A DNA stretch of 64,000 nt from M30B80 sp965656935 (GTDB taxonomy: Bacteria; Pseudomonadota; Alphaproteobacteria; Rhodobacterales; Rhodobacteraceae). This document shows positions 52,974 through 61,923 of the stretch, one piece after another. The notes under the pieces are model-generated. The model ran no database searches. It saw nothing but the letters and a program-made list of their open reading frames with translations, and was not told where the DNA came from. The translations under genes and the position numbers were made by a program. Within the stretch, counting starts at the first letter, position 1. The number at the start of each line of letters is the position of its first letter. Location of the stretch: the NCBI GenBank assembly GCA_965656935.1, contig CBFHMG010000002.1:310001-374000 (forward strand), in the 5' to 3' direction.

Positions 52974-53933
52974 ATGTCCCATCCTGTGAATACGCGCGAC
53001 CATGGCGGCGGCATTGATGCGGCCTGTCTGCGCTATGGCGGGACGCGTGGTGATTGGGTTGATCTCTCAACGGGCATAAACCCCAATCCCTATCCCGTCG
53101 CAGACCTCGTGCCAGATGCATGGACGGCCTTGCCAGACCAAGCGGCGATGGATCGGTTGATGCGCGCTGCAAGGCAGTTCTGGAATGTTCCTGATGAGGC
53201 AATGATTGTCGCGGCTTCAGGTGCCTCGGTGCTGATTGCGCTGATGCCGTTTCTGACAGGGCAGTCCAGTGTCTATATCCCACAGCCCACCTATAACGAG
53301 CATGAAGCGGCCTTTCGCGCGCAAAATCGGCCAAGGGTTGATGCCGCGCGGGATGCGCCTGTGCATGTTCATGTCCATCCCAACAACCCTGATGGGCGCA
53401 TGATTACGCCCGCGATGGTCACCGCGCCTGCTTTGAGCATTATTGATGAGAGCTTTTGCGATACCTGCCCGCAAAACAGCCTCATCGCGCTAGCGGCCCG
53501 ACCTGATGTCGTGGTTCTCAAAAGCTTCGGTAAATTCTGGGGCCTTGCGGGGTTGCGTCTGGGGTTTGCGATCGCGCGGCCTGAAATTGCAAATCGCCTT
53601 GCTGATATGCTGGGGCCTTGGGCTGTTTCAGGGCCAGCCTTGCAGATCGGGGCCGAGGCTTTGGAAGATCACGATTGGGCCAATCAAACACGCCTCCAGC
53701 TTGAAGCAGCCGCGCAGCGGCTAGACCTACTGATGGCGGGGCATGTGAAGCGGTTGATTGGTGGCACCAGCCTGTTTCGCAGCTATGAGGTTGAGGATGC
53801 CGCCGCCCTACAGGCGCGCCTTGCATCGGCCCATATCTGGACGCGCATCTTTCCCTATTCACCCACATGGATCCGCTTTGGCCTTCCCGCGTCAGAGGAT
53901 CACTGGGCGCGTCTGGAAGAGGCATTGTCATGA
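52974..53933 (+). CDS. cobC: Threonine-phosphate decarboxylase (CobC)
   Basis: This 319-residue fold-type I PLP enzyme supplies (R)-1-amino-2-propanol phosphate, the linker in B12. N-terminal VDLSTGINPNPYP, HPNNPDGR and PLP Lys in KSFGKFWGLAGLRLGF are diagnostic of the CobC/HisC-like group. It overlaps cbiB by 4 nt, and the two products act one after another. Confidence 0.93.
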   Translation: MSHPVNTRDHGGGIDAACLRYGGTRGDWVDLSTGINPNPYPVADLVPDAWTALPDQAAMDRLMRAARQFWNVPDEAMIVAASGASVLIALMPFLTGQSSVYIPQPTYNEHEAAFRAQNRPRVDAARDAPVHVHVHPNNPDGRMITPAMVTAPALSIIDESFCDTCPQNSLIALAARPDVVVLKSFGKFWGLAGLRLGFAIARPEIANRLADMLGPWAVSGPALQIGAEALEDHDWANQTRLQLEAAAQRLDLLMAGHVKRLIGGTSLFRSYEVEDAAALQARLASAHIWTRIFPYSPTWIRFGLPASEDHWARLEEALS

Positions 53934-54850
53934 TCGGCTGTACGGCTTTCCTTTTGGTGCTGGCGATGCTGCTCGATGCCGCCTTGGGCGAGCCGCGCTG
54001 GCTGTGGTCGAAACTCCCTCACCCAGCAGTTTTGATGGGCCGCGCCGTGCAGCATTTCGATGATGTCTTCAATATCCCAGAAAAGGCACGAATTGGCGGA
54101 ATAGTGACTGTTTTCGGCCTCAGTTTGGGCGCTGTTCTGCTTGGGCTTTTAATCGCATCTCTGCCCTTTGGCTGGCTTTGGTCGATATTGGGCGCGGCCA
54201 TTTTGATCGCGCAGCGCAGCTTGGTCGATCACGTGCAAGCCGTTGCAGACGGGTTGCGCTATGGGTTGGGGGATGGGCGCCGTGCGGTTGCCATGATCGT
54301 CGGGCGCGACACCCGCGATATGGAGAAAACCGATATTGCCCGCGCCGCCATTGAAAGCGCGGCCGAGAATTTTTCTGATGGCGTTATCGCCCCTGCCTTT
54401 TGGTTTCTGATCGCCGGTTTGCCGGGGATATTGCTGTATAAAGTGATCAACACTGCCGATAGCATGATTGGCCATCGCACCCCGCGCTATCACGCGTTTG
54501 GTTGGGCGGCAGCGCGGCTGGATGATCTGCTCAATTGGGTGCCAGCGCGGCTGACTGCTGGCATGATTGCGCTGGCCTTCTGGTCTTCACATGCGTGGAA
54601 AGTGGTTCGCAAAGATGCGCGTTTGCACCGTTCGCCCAATGCGGGCTGGCCCGAGGCGGCCATGGCGGGTGTGCTGGATATCGCGCTTTCGGGGCCGCGC
54701 AGTTATCACGGCGAGATGCAGGATTTTCCTTTCGTGAATGCCACTGGGCAACATGCACTGGATGAAGGCGATATCGAAGCTGCCATCGGCGTTTTATGGC
54801 GGGTCTGGCTGCTGGCGCTTGCGTTGGTTTTGCTCGTCGCGGTGTTTTGA
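53930..54850 (+). CDS. cbiB: Adenosylcobinamide-phosphate synthase
   Basis: This 306-residue integral membrane protein (called CobD in Pseudomonas nomenclature) condenses adenosylcobyric acid with the aminopropanol phosphate. Family marks are the N-terminal LDAALGEPRWLWSKLPHPAVLMGR, VGRDTRDMEKTDIARAAIESAAENFSDGVIAP and YKVINTADSMIGHRTPRYHAFGWAAARLDDLLNWVPARL. It starts at ATG 53930, overlapping the cobC stop. Confidence 0.96.
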   Translation: MIGCTAFLLVLAMLLDAALGEPRWLWSKLPHPAVLMGRAVQHFDDVFNIPEKARIGGIVTVFGLSLGAVLLGLLIASLPFGWLWSILGAAILIAQRSLVDHVQAVADGLRYGLGDGRRAVAMIVGRDTRDMEKTDIARAAIESAAENFSDGVIAPAFWFLIAGLPGILLYKVINTADSMIGHRTPRYHAFGWAAARLDDLLNWVPARLTAGMIALAFWSSHAWKVVRKDARLHRSPNAGWPEAAMAGVLDIALSGPRSYHGEMQDFPFVNATGQHALDEGDIEAAIGVLWRVWLLALALVLLVAVF

Positions 54851-54920
54851 AGCATTCCCTGTTTGCCTCGGGCCTTGTGATTGCTACTGTCCTCAAAAAT
54901 TTGCCGACAGGACATTACCC

Positions 54921-56093
54921 ATGCGTATTTTGACCGCCGCCGCCCTTTCTCTTGCCATGACTGGAAGCGCTTTTGCGCAACAATGTGGGGGTGATTTCTC
55001 AGGCTTTGTTGATGGCTTGCGGCAGGAAGCCATAAGCCGCGGCCATAGCGCTGAGAGTGTGAACAGCTTTTTCCGCTCGGCCAGACAGGATGGGGCCGTG
55101 ATCAGAGCGGATCGTGCGCAGGGCGTGTTTCAATTGCCCTTCACCGATTTCTCGCGCCGTGTGATCAGCCAGAACCGCATTGATAACGGCGCGCGCAATG
55201 GTCAGCGCTATGATGCGGTGTTCGATGCAGCCGAGAGCCAGTTTGGTGTCTCGCGCGGCGTTCTTCTCGCCTTTTGGGCGCTGGAGACGGATTACGGGCA
55301 GGTTCAGGGTGATTTCAACACGCTCAACGCCCTTGTCACCTTGGCGCATGATTGCCGCCGGCCTGAATTGTTCCGCCCTCAGGTTTTTGCGGCACTTGAG
55401 TTATACGAGAATGGCGATTTTGATCCTGCAGATACCACGGGTGCTTGGGCGGGCGAGATCGGGCAGGTGCAGATGCTGCCCGAGGATATCCTGACCAGAG
55501 GCGTGGATGGCGATGGAGACGGGCATGTGACGCTCAAGACATCTGCGCCTGATGCCTTGCTGTCTGGGGCCAATATGTTGCGTGGCCTTGGCTGGCGCCC
55601 GAACGAGCCTTGGCTGGTTGAAATTCAGGTGCCTTCCAATCTTGATTGGGCGATGACAGGGCTGGACCATACCCGCAGCGTGTCCGAGTGGGAGCAATTG
55701 GGCGTGCGCGCACGCAGCGGATCTTTGAGTGGCGGCAATCTGCCCGCCTCGGTGATCCTGCCGCAGGGGCGCAATGGACCAGCCTTTCTGGCCTATCCGA
55801 ATTTCTCGGTGCTGTTCGAGTGGAACCAGAGCTTTGTCTATGTGGCCACCGCAGCTTATTTCGCCACCCGCCTTGAGGGCGCGCCCGTGTTCAATGCGGG
55901 CAATCCAGAGGCGGGGCTGAGCGGGGCCGAGATCGAACAGCTTCAGCAGCGCCTTGTGGCGCGTGGCTATGATGTTGGCGGGGTTGATGGCATTTTGGGA
56001 CGTATGACGCGGGCCGCTGTTCAGGCCGAGCAACAACGGCTTGGAATGCCTGCTGACGCATGGCCGACACGGGCTTTGCTCAACGCGCTCTGA
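54921..56093 (+). CDS. MltB-like lytic murein transglycosylase with peptidoglycan-binding domain
   Basis: This 390-residue secreted protein has a signal peptide (LSLAMTGSAFA, then QQCGGDF), a MltB-type catalytic domain with ALETDYGQVQGD (catalytic Glu) and WAGEIGQVQMLPEDIL, and a C-terminal PG_binding_1 repeat (LQQRLVARGYDVGGVDGILG). It is paralogous to the gene at 43064 but shares few exact segments. The start ATG 54921 gives the signal peptide. Its stop is 5 bp from the smc stop (convergent). Confidence 0.92.
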   Translation: MRILTAAALSLAMTGSAFAQQCGGDFSGFVDGLRQEAISRGHSAESVNSFFRSARQDGAVIRADRAQGVFQLPFTDFSRRVISQNRIDNGARNGQRYDAVFDAAESQFGVSRGVLLAFWALETDYGQVQGDFNTLNALVTLAHDCRRPELFRPQVFAALELYENGDFDPADTTGAWAGEIGQVQMLPEDILTRGVDGDGDGHVTLKTSAPDALLSGANMLRGLGWRPNEPWLVEIQVPSNLDWAMTGLDHTRSVSEWEQLGVRARSGSLSGGNLPASVILPQGRNGPAFLAYPNFSVLFEWNQSFVYVATAAYFATRLEGAPVFNAGNPEAGLSGAEIEQLQQRLVARGYDVGGVDGILGRMTRAAVQAEQQRLGMPADAWPTRALLNAL

Positions 56094-56097
56094 CGTC

Positions 56098-59000
56098 TTA
56101 AGCGACCAGCTGTTCGGCTTTCTTGAGATCGACGCTGACCAGCTGGCTGACGCCTTGCTCCTGCATCGTAACACCAAAGAGGCGATCCATGCGCGCCATG
56201 GTTACGGCATGGTGTGTGATGATCAGGAAGCGCGTATTGGTGCGGCGGGTCATCTCGTCCAGAAGGTCACAAAAGCGCGTGACATTGGCATCATCCAAAG
56301 GTGCATCCACCTCGTCCAGCACACAGATCGGGGCAGGATTGGCAAGGAAAACGCCAAAGATCAGGGCAAGCGCTGTCAGCGTCTGCTCACCACCCGACAA
56401 GAGGGACAGGGTGGAAAGCTTCTTGCCAGGGGGTTGGCACAAAATCTCGAGGCCAGCTTCCAAAGGATCGTCACTTTCGACCAGAACCAAACGGGCCTCA
56501 CCTCCGCCAAAGAGATGGGTGAAGAGCGTCGAGAAATTCTTGTTCACTTCCTCAAAAGCGGCCAGCAGGCGTTCGCGCCCTTCGCGGTTGAGTGAGAAAA
56601 TACCGCTCCGCAGCTTTTTGATCGCCTCTTCAAGATCGATCTTTTCGGCTTCGAGATTGTCATGCTCCTCCTGCACTTCGCGGGCATCTTCCTCGGCGCG
56701 CAGATTGACGGCACCAAGCGCATCACGTTGGCGGCGCAGGCGCAGAACGTCATTCTCGATATGCTCGGCAGGGGCCATCTTGTCGGGGTCAAGCTCGAGG
56801 TTTTCGAGAAGGGCGGCAGGTTCGACCTCCATCTCTTCCATGATCCGCTCGGCGGCATGGGCTACACCCTCAGCCGCGCCATCACGACGGGCTTCGGCAG
56901 CGGCGCGGGCCTCGCGGGCCTCAGAAGCTGTGCGCTCTGCATCCCGTTCGCTTGCAATGGCCGTGCGCAACATGCCCTCGGCCACCGAGAGCGCATCACT
57001 TGCCGCCGCTTTGCGCTTTTCCGCCTCGGAGATATGGCCCGACAATTCAGCGCGTTTGGCGGCGATTTCTTCGGGCTTGTTATGCGCCTCGGTTAGTTCC
57101 TTTTCGGATTGGCCTTTGCGGGTTTGCAATTCCGCCATCCGTGCGGCGGCGGTATCAAGGCGTTTGCGCCATGTCTCGACATCATTGGCGATCTGGTCAA
57201 TGCGGCGTTCGCGGGCTTCGCCTTCCCGCTTCAGCTCATCATAGGCGGTGCGCTTGGCCAGCATGGTGATCCGTGCGGCTTCAACGGTGGTTTTGGTATC
57301 TGCAACGCGGCTGCGCATCACATCAAGGTTTTCCAATTCGCCTTGCGCCGTTTCCGCTTGGGCCAATTGCGCCAGAGCGGCCTCGGCCTCTTCTTCATGG
57401 CGCGTGACGGCTTGGGTCAGCGTCTCCAAACGGCCTGCAAGGATGTTCCGCTCGGCCTCGGCGCGCGACAGGTTGCGGCTGGCCTCGGCCATCTGGGTAT
57501 CGGCATCGCGGCGCGCTTGGCGGGCCTGTTTGTCAGCCTCGGTCAGGGCGGCAAGCCGTGCTGCGATTTGGGTATGGGCTGTGCGGGTACGCTCGGTTGC
57601 GGTCAGGGCGCGTTCCAGCTCGGCCGATAGATCATTGAGCTTGTTGACCTGCTGAAGGCGACGCGCCGCTGTCGAGGATCCATCAGCCGCTGCCAAAGCA
57701 TATCCATCCCAACGCCATAGATCGCCCTCGCGGCTGACCAGACGTTGGCCGGGTTTTAGCGCATCCTGCAGGCGCGCGCCGTCCTTGGCATCAACAATGC
57801 CTACTTGCGACAGGCGGCGGGCCAGCACATCAGGCGCGTCCGTGTAATCAGCAAGCGATGCGACCCCAGATGGCAGCGGGAACATATCGCCATAGGGCGA
57901 AAGCTTGGTCCATCCCGTGCTGCCTGCATCCTGCGCAACGGGGGCTTTGAGATCATCGGCCAAAGCCGCGCCAACGGCGGCCTCAAACCCTGGTGCAACG
58001 CGCACAAGATCCAGCAATTGCTCGCCTTGGCCGCGTTCGCGTTCCAGCAATTTGGTCAGGGCGCGCACCTCGGAATCGAGGGTGTTTGCGGTGCCTTCGG
58101 TTTCTGCCAAGGCCGCGCGGGCCTCCCCTTCGGAGACCTGTGCCTGAGCGCGGGCGGCTTCGGTTTCTACCAAGGTGGCTTCGGCGCGCGCGGTCAGATC
58201 GGTGGCGGCTTCCATCGCAGCTTGCGCCGTGTCGAGATCACGGGTCAGCATAGACAGGCGGTCTTGCGCCTCGGTTGCGGCGCTGCGGGCCTTATCAGCC
58301 TCGGAGGTGTTGCGCTCGGCTGCTTTGCGCGCATCCGAGACGACCCGTTCAGCCGATTGATGGCGGGCGGCAAGGCGGGCGGCATCCTCGGTAAGCTGGC
58401 TCAGGGCGGCTTCGCGCTCGGACATGATCCGCGCGGCGTCAGAGGCCTCGAAGGATGATTTTGCAACCGCTTCATCATGGCCGTCGCCCGCCGCGATCAG
58501 CTCGTCGCGTTCCGCTTCCAGCCGTGAGATCGTCTCGCCTGCATCCGTGTTCAGGCTGGCCTCGCGGCTAATATCGCGGCCAAGCTGTTCGATCCGGTTT
58601 TGCAGGGATTCGATGTTTTGCCGCGCGCGGGCCTCTTCGGTCTCCAGCGCATCGCGCTCAACGGTGACGCGCTGCAAAAGGGCTGCTGCAATAGCCTCTT
58701 CCTCGCGCTTGGCAGGCAGCTTTTCTTCGGCGTCTTCACGGGCTTTGCCAGTATTGAGCGCTGCGTTTTCGGCGCTGGCGGCAGCCGTTACGGCGGCGCG
58801 CAAGGTTTCTTCGGCCCGCAGGCGGGCTTCTTCGGCTTCCTTCCAACGAAGATAGAGCAACAGCCCCTCGGCTTGGCGCAGTTCTGCTCCGATTTCGCGG
58901 TAGCGTGACGCTTGGCGGGCCTGCCGCGCGAGCGATGCCAATTGCTGTGCCAGTTGTTCCAACACGTCATCCACACGGGCGAGGTTGGTTTCCGCGCCTT

Positions 59001-59553
59001 TCAGCTTCAACTCAGCCTCGTGGCGGCGTTGATAGAGCCCCGAAATACCCGCGGCTTCCTCAAGCACGCGGCGGCGCGCACGCGGCTTTGCATTGATCAG
59101 TTCCGAGATTTGCCCCTGCCGCACCAGCGCGGGCGAATGTGCCCCAGTCGAGGCATCGGCAAACAGCATCTGCACATCGCGCGCGCGCACGTCTTTGCCA
59201 TTGGTTTTATAAGCGCTGCCTGCATCACGGGTGATCCTGCGGATGATCTCCAACTGGTCCATGTCATTGAAAGACGCGGGGGCGAGACGTTCGGAGTTAT
59301 CGAGGATCAGCCCGACTTCGGCAAAATTCCGCGCTGAACGTGTGGCGGCGCCTGCAAAGATCACATCTTCCATGCCGCCGCCGCGCATCGCGGTCGGACG
59401 ATTCTCGCCCATCACCCAACGCAGGGCTTCAAGCAGGTTCGACTTTCCACAGCCATTCGGACCCACAACACCTGTCAAACCATCCGCGATGATAAGATCG
59501 GTGGGATCTACGAAACTTTTGAAGCCGTTCAGTCTAAGTTTGGAAAAGCGCAA
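56098..59553 (-). CDS. smc: Chromosome segregation protein SMC
   Basis: This 1151-residue condensin subunit has an N-terminal Walker A GPNGCGKSNLLEALRW, a long coiled coil (about 165-500), a hinge (about 505-630, with VRVAPGFEAAVGAALADDL), a second coiled coil, and a C-terminal head with signature LSGGEQTLTALALI and Walker B ICVLDEVDAPLDD. It compacts and helps segregate chromosomes with ScpA/B. It is transcribed away from the region holding two DnaA-box-like sites. Confidence 0.97.
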   Translation of the reverse strand: MRFSKLRLNGFKSFVDPTDLIIADGLTGVVGPNGCGKSNLLEALRWVMGENRPTAMRGGGMEDVIFAGAATRSARNFAEVGLILDNSERLAPASFNDMDQLEIIRRITRDAGSAYKTNGKDVRARDVQMLFADASTGAHSPALVRQGQISELINAKPRARRRVLEEAAGISGLYQRRHEAELKLKGAETNLARVDDVLEQLAQQLASLARQARQASRYREIGAELRQAEGLLLYLRWKEAEEARLRAEETLRAAVTAAASAENAALNTGKAREDAEEKLPAKREEEAIAAALLQRVTVERDALETEEARARQNIESLQNRIEQLGRDISREASLNTDAGETISRLEAERDELIAAGDGHDEAVAKSSFEASDAARIMSEREAALSQLTEDAARLAARHQSAERVVSDARKAAERNTSEADKARSAATEAQDRLSMLTRDLDTAQAAMEAATDLTARAEATLVETEAARAQAQVSEGEARAALAETEGTANTLDSEVRALTKLLERERGQGEQLLDLVRVAPGFEAAVGAALADDLKAPVAQDAGSTGWTKLSPYGDMFPLPSGVASLADYTDAPDVLARRLSQVGIVDAKDGARLQDALKPGQRLVSREGDLWRWDGYALAAADGSSTAARRLQQVNKLNDLSAELERALTATERTRTAHTQIAARLAALTEADKQARQARRDADTQMAEASRNLSRAEAERNILAGRLETLTQAVTRHEEEAEAALAQLAQAETAQGELENLDVMRSRVADTKTTVEAARITMLAKRTAYDELKREGEARERRIDQIANDVETWRKRLDTAAARMAELQTRKGQSEKELTEAHNKPEEIAAKRAELSGHISEAEKRKAAASDALSVAEGMLRTAIASERDAERTASEAREARAAAEARRDGAAEGVAHAAERIMEEMEVEPAALLENLELDPDKMAPAEHIENDVLRLRRQRDALGAVNLRAEEDAREVQEEHDNLEAEKIDLEEAIKKLRSGIFSLNREGRERLLAAFEEVNKNFSTLFTHLFGGGEARLVLVESDDPLEAGLEILCQPPGKKLSTLSLLSGGEQTLTALALIFGVFLANPAPICVLDEVDAPLDDANVTRFCDLLDEMTRRTNTRFLIITHHAVTMARMDRLFGVTMQEQGVSQLVSVDLKKAEQLVA

Positions 59554-59630
59554 AAGCCTTCCCCCAGTTGATTCTGATAGAGGTAACTGTCTTGCTTGAA
59601 AGCCGCTTGAGTCAATAACGAACCCCTGTA

Positions 59631-59658
59631 TGTGGATAAGTATAGGCAGTTTTCCACA
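59631..59658. promoter_or_regulatory. Pair of inverted DnaA boxes between smc and rsfS
   Basis: TGTGGATAA at 59631-59639 is the exact complement of the DnaA consensus TTATCCACA, and TTTTCCACA at 59650-59658 matches 8 of 9 bases in the opposite orientation 10 bp away. An AT-rich run (ATATAGACGTTATATAGGCATATAG) follows. The stretch from 59554 to the rsfS start (over 300 bp) holds these sites and otherwise nothing I recognise. Two boxes alone do not make an origin; DnaA control of smc or rsfS is an alternative. Confidence 0.65.
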
Positions 59659-59877
59659 ACATATAGACGTTATATAGGCATATAGTTGTCAGCCACGGCC
59701 CTTCTGCGTCTTTGAGTGGGTCATGATGGAGATGCCGCATTGTCCTAAGGGGGTTATGTGCAATCGTTGCAGGCGGGCCACGCAATTTCGGCTCTCTTTC
59801 GAAAGATTGAGATCAAGCGCCCGAGATGCTATGTTTGATGTATGGCCCGCGCTGAGGCTCTTTGTCAGCGCTTAATC

Positions 59878-60309
59878 ATGGAGGACCGAGTCCTGACTGG
59901 ACCGACCATTGCCGTTGCTGAGACAACAGCTGAAACAGCCCAAATCGCGGGCAAAACGCAGACCCTGACGAGCGAAGGCTTGCTCGAGAAGGTGCTCGCA
60001 TCCCTTGAAAATGACAAAGCGGAAGAGATCGTCGAGATCAACCTTCGGGGCAAATCCTCGATGGCGGATTACATGGTGATCGCCTCTGGCCGTTCGTCGC
60101 GTCAAGTCGGTGCCATCGCCGAGAAACTTGCCGATTCCCTCAAGCAGGATCATGGCATCCTGTGCAAGATGGAAGGCAAGCAGACAGGCGATTGGGTGCT
60201 GATCGATACGGGCGATGTTATCGTCCATGTTTTCCGCCCTGAAGTGCGCGAATTCTATCAGATCGAAAAGATGTGGATGCCTGAAGCAGCAGCGCAGACC
60301 AGCCAGTAA
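59878..60309 (+). CDS. rsfS: Ribosome silencing factor RsfS
   Basis: This 143-residue protein (a further in-frame ATG at 59842 would make it 155) prevents 30S-50S joining by binding ribosomal protein L14. The core INLRGKSSMADYMVIASGRSSRQ and the KQTGDWVLIDTGDVIVHVFRPEVREFYQIEKMW segment are diagnostic. A roughly 30-residue low-complexity N-terminal extension precedes the core, longer than in E. coli. rlmH follows after 10 bp, the usual pair. Confidence 0.95.
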   Translation: MEDRVLTGPTIAVAETTAETAQIAGKTQTLTSEGLLEKVLASLENDKAEEIVEINLRGKSSMADYMVIASGRSSRQVGAIAEKLADSLKQDHGILCKMEGKQTGDWVLIDTGDVIVHVFRPEVREFYQIEKMWMPEAAAQTSQ

Positions 60310-60319
60310 GGGCAGGCCT

Positions 60320-60790
60320 GTGCGCATCCATCTGTGTGTCGTGGGCCGGTTGCGATCAGGCCCCGAACGTATTCTTCTTGATGACTATCTGACCCGCTTT
60401 GAAAAATCAGGCCGTGCCTTGGGGCTGGGGCCTGTGCAGGTGCATGAGGTCGAGGATAAAAAAGGCGGCGGCATGTCGGCAGAGGCGGATTTGCTGCGCC
60501 GTGCGATCCCGTCAGGTGCTGCGATCTGGGCGATGGACGAGCGCGGGAAAGTGATGTCTTCGCCGGACTTTGCCCAAGATATCGCCAAGCTCAGGGATCA
60601 GGGGCGCGGCGATCTGGCTTTTGTCATTGGTGGCGCTGACGGGATTGACCCATCCCTGAGGTCTCAGGCAGATCGTATGATCTCATTCGGGGCGATGGTC
60701 TGGCCGCATATGCTGGTGCGCGTGATGCTATCCGAGCAGATTTACCGCGCGGCCTCCATTCTTGCCGGCGCGCCTTATCATCGGGTGTGA
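60320..60790 (+). CDS. rlmH: 23S rRNA pseudouridine1915 N3-methyltransferase
   Basis: This 156-residue SPOUT methyltransferase has the knot motif FVIGGADGIDPSLRSQAD and the C-terminal HMLVRVMLSEQIYRAASILAGAPYHR. It starts with GTG 60320 and is cotranscribed with rsfS. Confidence 0.97.
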   Translation: MRIHLCVVGRLRSGPERILLDDYLTRFEKSGRALGLGPVQVHEVEDKKGGGMSAEADLLRRAIPSGAAIWAMDERGKVMSSPDFAQDIAKLRDQGRGDLAFVIGGADGIDPSLRSQADRMISFGAMVWPHMLVRVMLSEQIYRAASILAGAPYHRV

Positions 60791-60828
60791 CCGCCCGCTT
60801 CCTAAGCATTTTTTAATCTAAAACCGTC

Positions 60829-61923
60829 ATGGATTTGGGGAAGCCCGAAGCCAGCGGAATGAGATTTATGAGCCTCCTGCATCCTTTAAGCCCTGATCCG
60901 GATAATGCAGCCCCGATTATCGGGTTGGATCCGAGCTTGGCAAAGGCGGGGAAGGTGGTGGCTGTGGTCGTCACGCATAATCGTTTCGCGCAACTCAAAC
61001 AGACGATCAGCGCACTCTTGGCCGTTCCGCCGCCCTTCTTGCAAGGAATTCTAGTGGTGGATAACGGCTCGGATGATGGCAGTTGGGGATGGCTTGCCAG
61101 CGTGCAGGATCCGCGCATTCTTCCACTGCGTCATTCAAAAAACCTTGGCGGTGCGGGCGGGTTTCATGCGGGCCTGCGCGCGGCGGTCTCACTGATGGAT
61201 CCTGATTGGGTGGTCGTTATGGATGATGACGGGCGCCCTGATGACGGGGCGATTGCCGCGTTTCATCAAACTGATTTGAGCGGTTGGGATATGGTGGCGG
61301 CGGCAGTGCACTATCCCGACGGAACGATATGCGAGATGAACCGCCCCTCGCGAAATCCCTTTTGGTCGGTCGGGACCTTTTGGGCGACGGCGCTTCGTGG
61401 CCGCTCGGGGTTTCATATTGACCCTGCGCATTACGCCGACGATATGGCGCCTGTGCAGGTCGATGTATCCTCATTTGTCGGGTTGTTTATTTCGCGCAAA
61501 GCAGTTGACCTCATTGGCTATCCCGATCCGTCCCTTTTTGTTTATGGCGAGGATGGTCTTTACACGCTCGCGGCCTCGAAGGCGGGCCTCAGGATCGGGT
61601 TTTCTCCGCAAATTCGCTTCACGCATGATTGTACCACCTTTGTGGCGCGGGACCGTGCCTTTTCCGAGATTTGGAAGGCGTATTACTACCACCGAAATTT
61701 GCTTCATCTCTATCGCGCGGCGGCGGGGTTTTGGTTCTGGCCTGCGCTTGGGGTTATTTTGCCGAAATGGCTTTGGCGGATCACACGGCAAAAGCAGGGT
61801 CGCGGCCGGTTTGCCCTGATATTGGCCTTGGCCATTTGGGACGGGTTGCGGGGTATAAAGCACCGATCCCATGATCAGGTTTTGCGCCTGTCCGCCGCTC
61901 ACCGTGAAAGGATATCGCGATGA
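60829..61923 (+). CDS. Family 2 glycosyltransferase
   Basis: This 364-residue cytoplasmic GT-A enzyme has a VAVVVTHNRFAQLKQTI start of the fold, ILVVDNGSDDGS, LGGAGGFHAG and the metal-binding VVVMDDDGRPDDGA (DxD-like). The C-terminal part has GLFISRKAVDLIGYPDPSLFVYGEDG, a galactofuranosyl/rhamnosyl transferase-like pattern. It probably acts on a surface polysaccharide, as capsule export genes follow. Its last 25 bp overlap the 3' end of the opposing kpsM gene. Confidence 0.9.
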   Translation: MDLGKPEASGMRFMSLLHPLSPDPDNAAPIIGLDPSLAKAGKVVAVVVTHNRFAQLKQTISALLAVPPPFLQGILVVDNGSDDGSWGWLASVQDPRILPLRHSKNLGGAGGFHAGLRAAVSLMDPDWVVVMDDDGRPDDGAIAAFHQTDLSGWDMVAAAVHYPDGTICEMNRPSRNPFWSVGTFWATALRGRSGFHIDPAHYADDMAPVQVDVSSFVGLFISRKAVDLIGYPDPSLFVYGEDGLYTLAASKAGLRIGFSPQIRFTHDCTTFVARDRAFSEIWKAYYYHRNLLHLYRAAAGFWFWPALGVILPKWLWRITRQKQGRGRFALILALAIWDGLRGIKHRSHDQVLRLSAAHRERISR

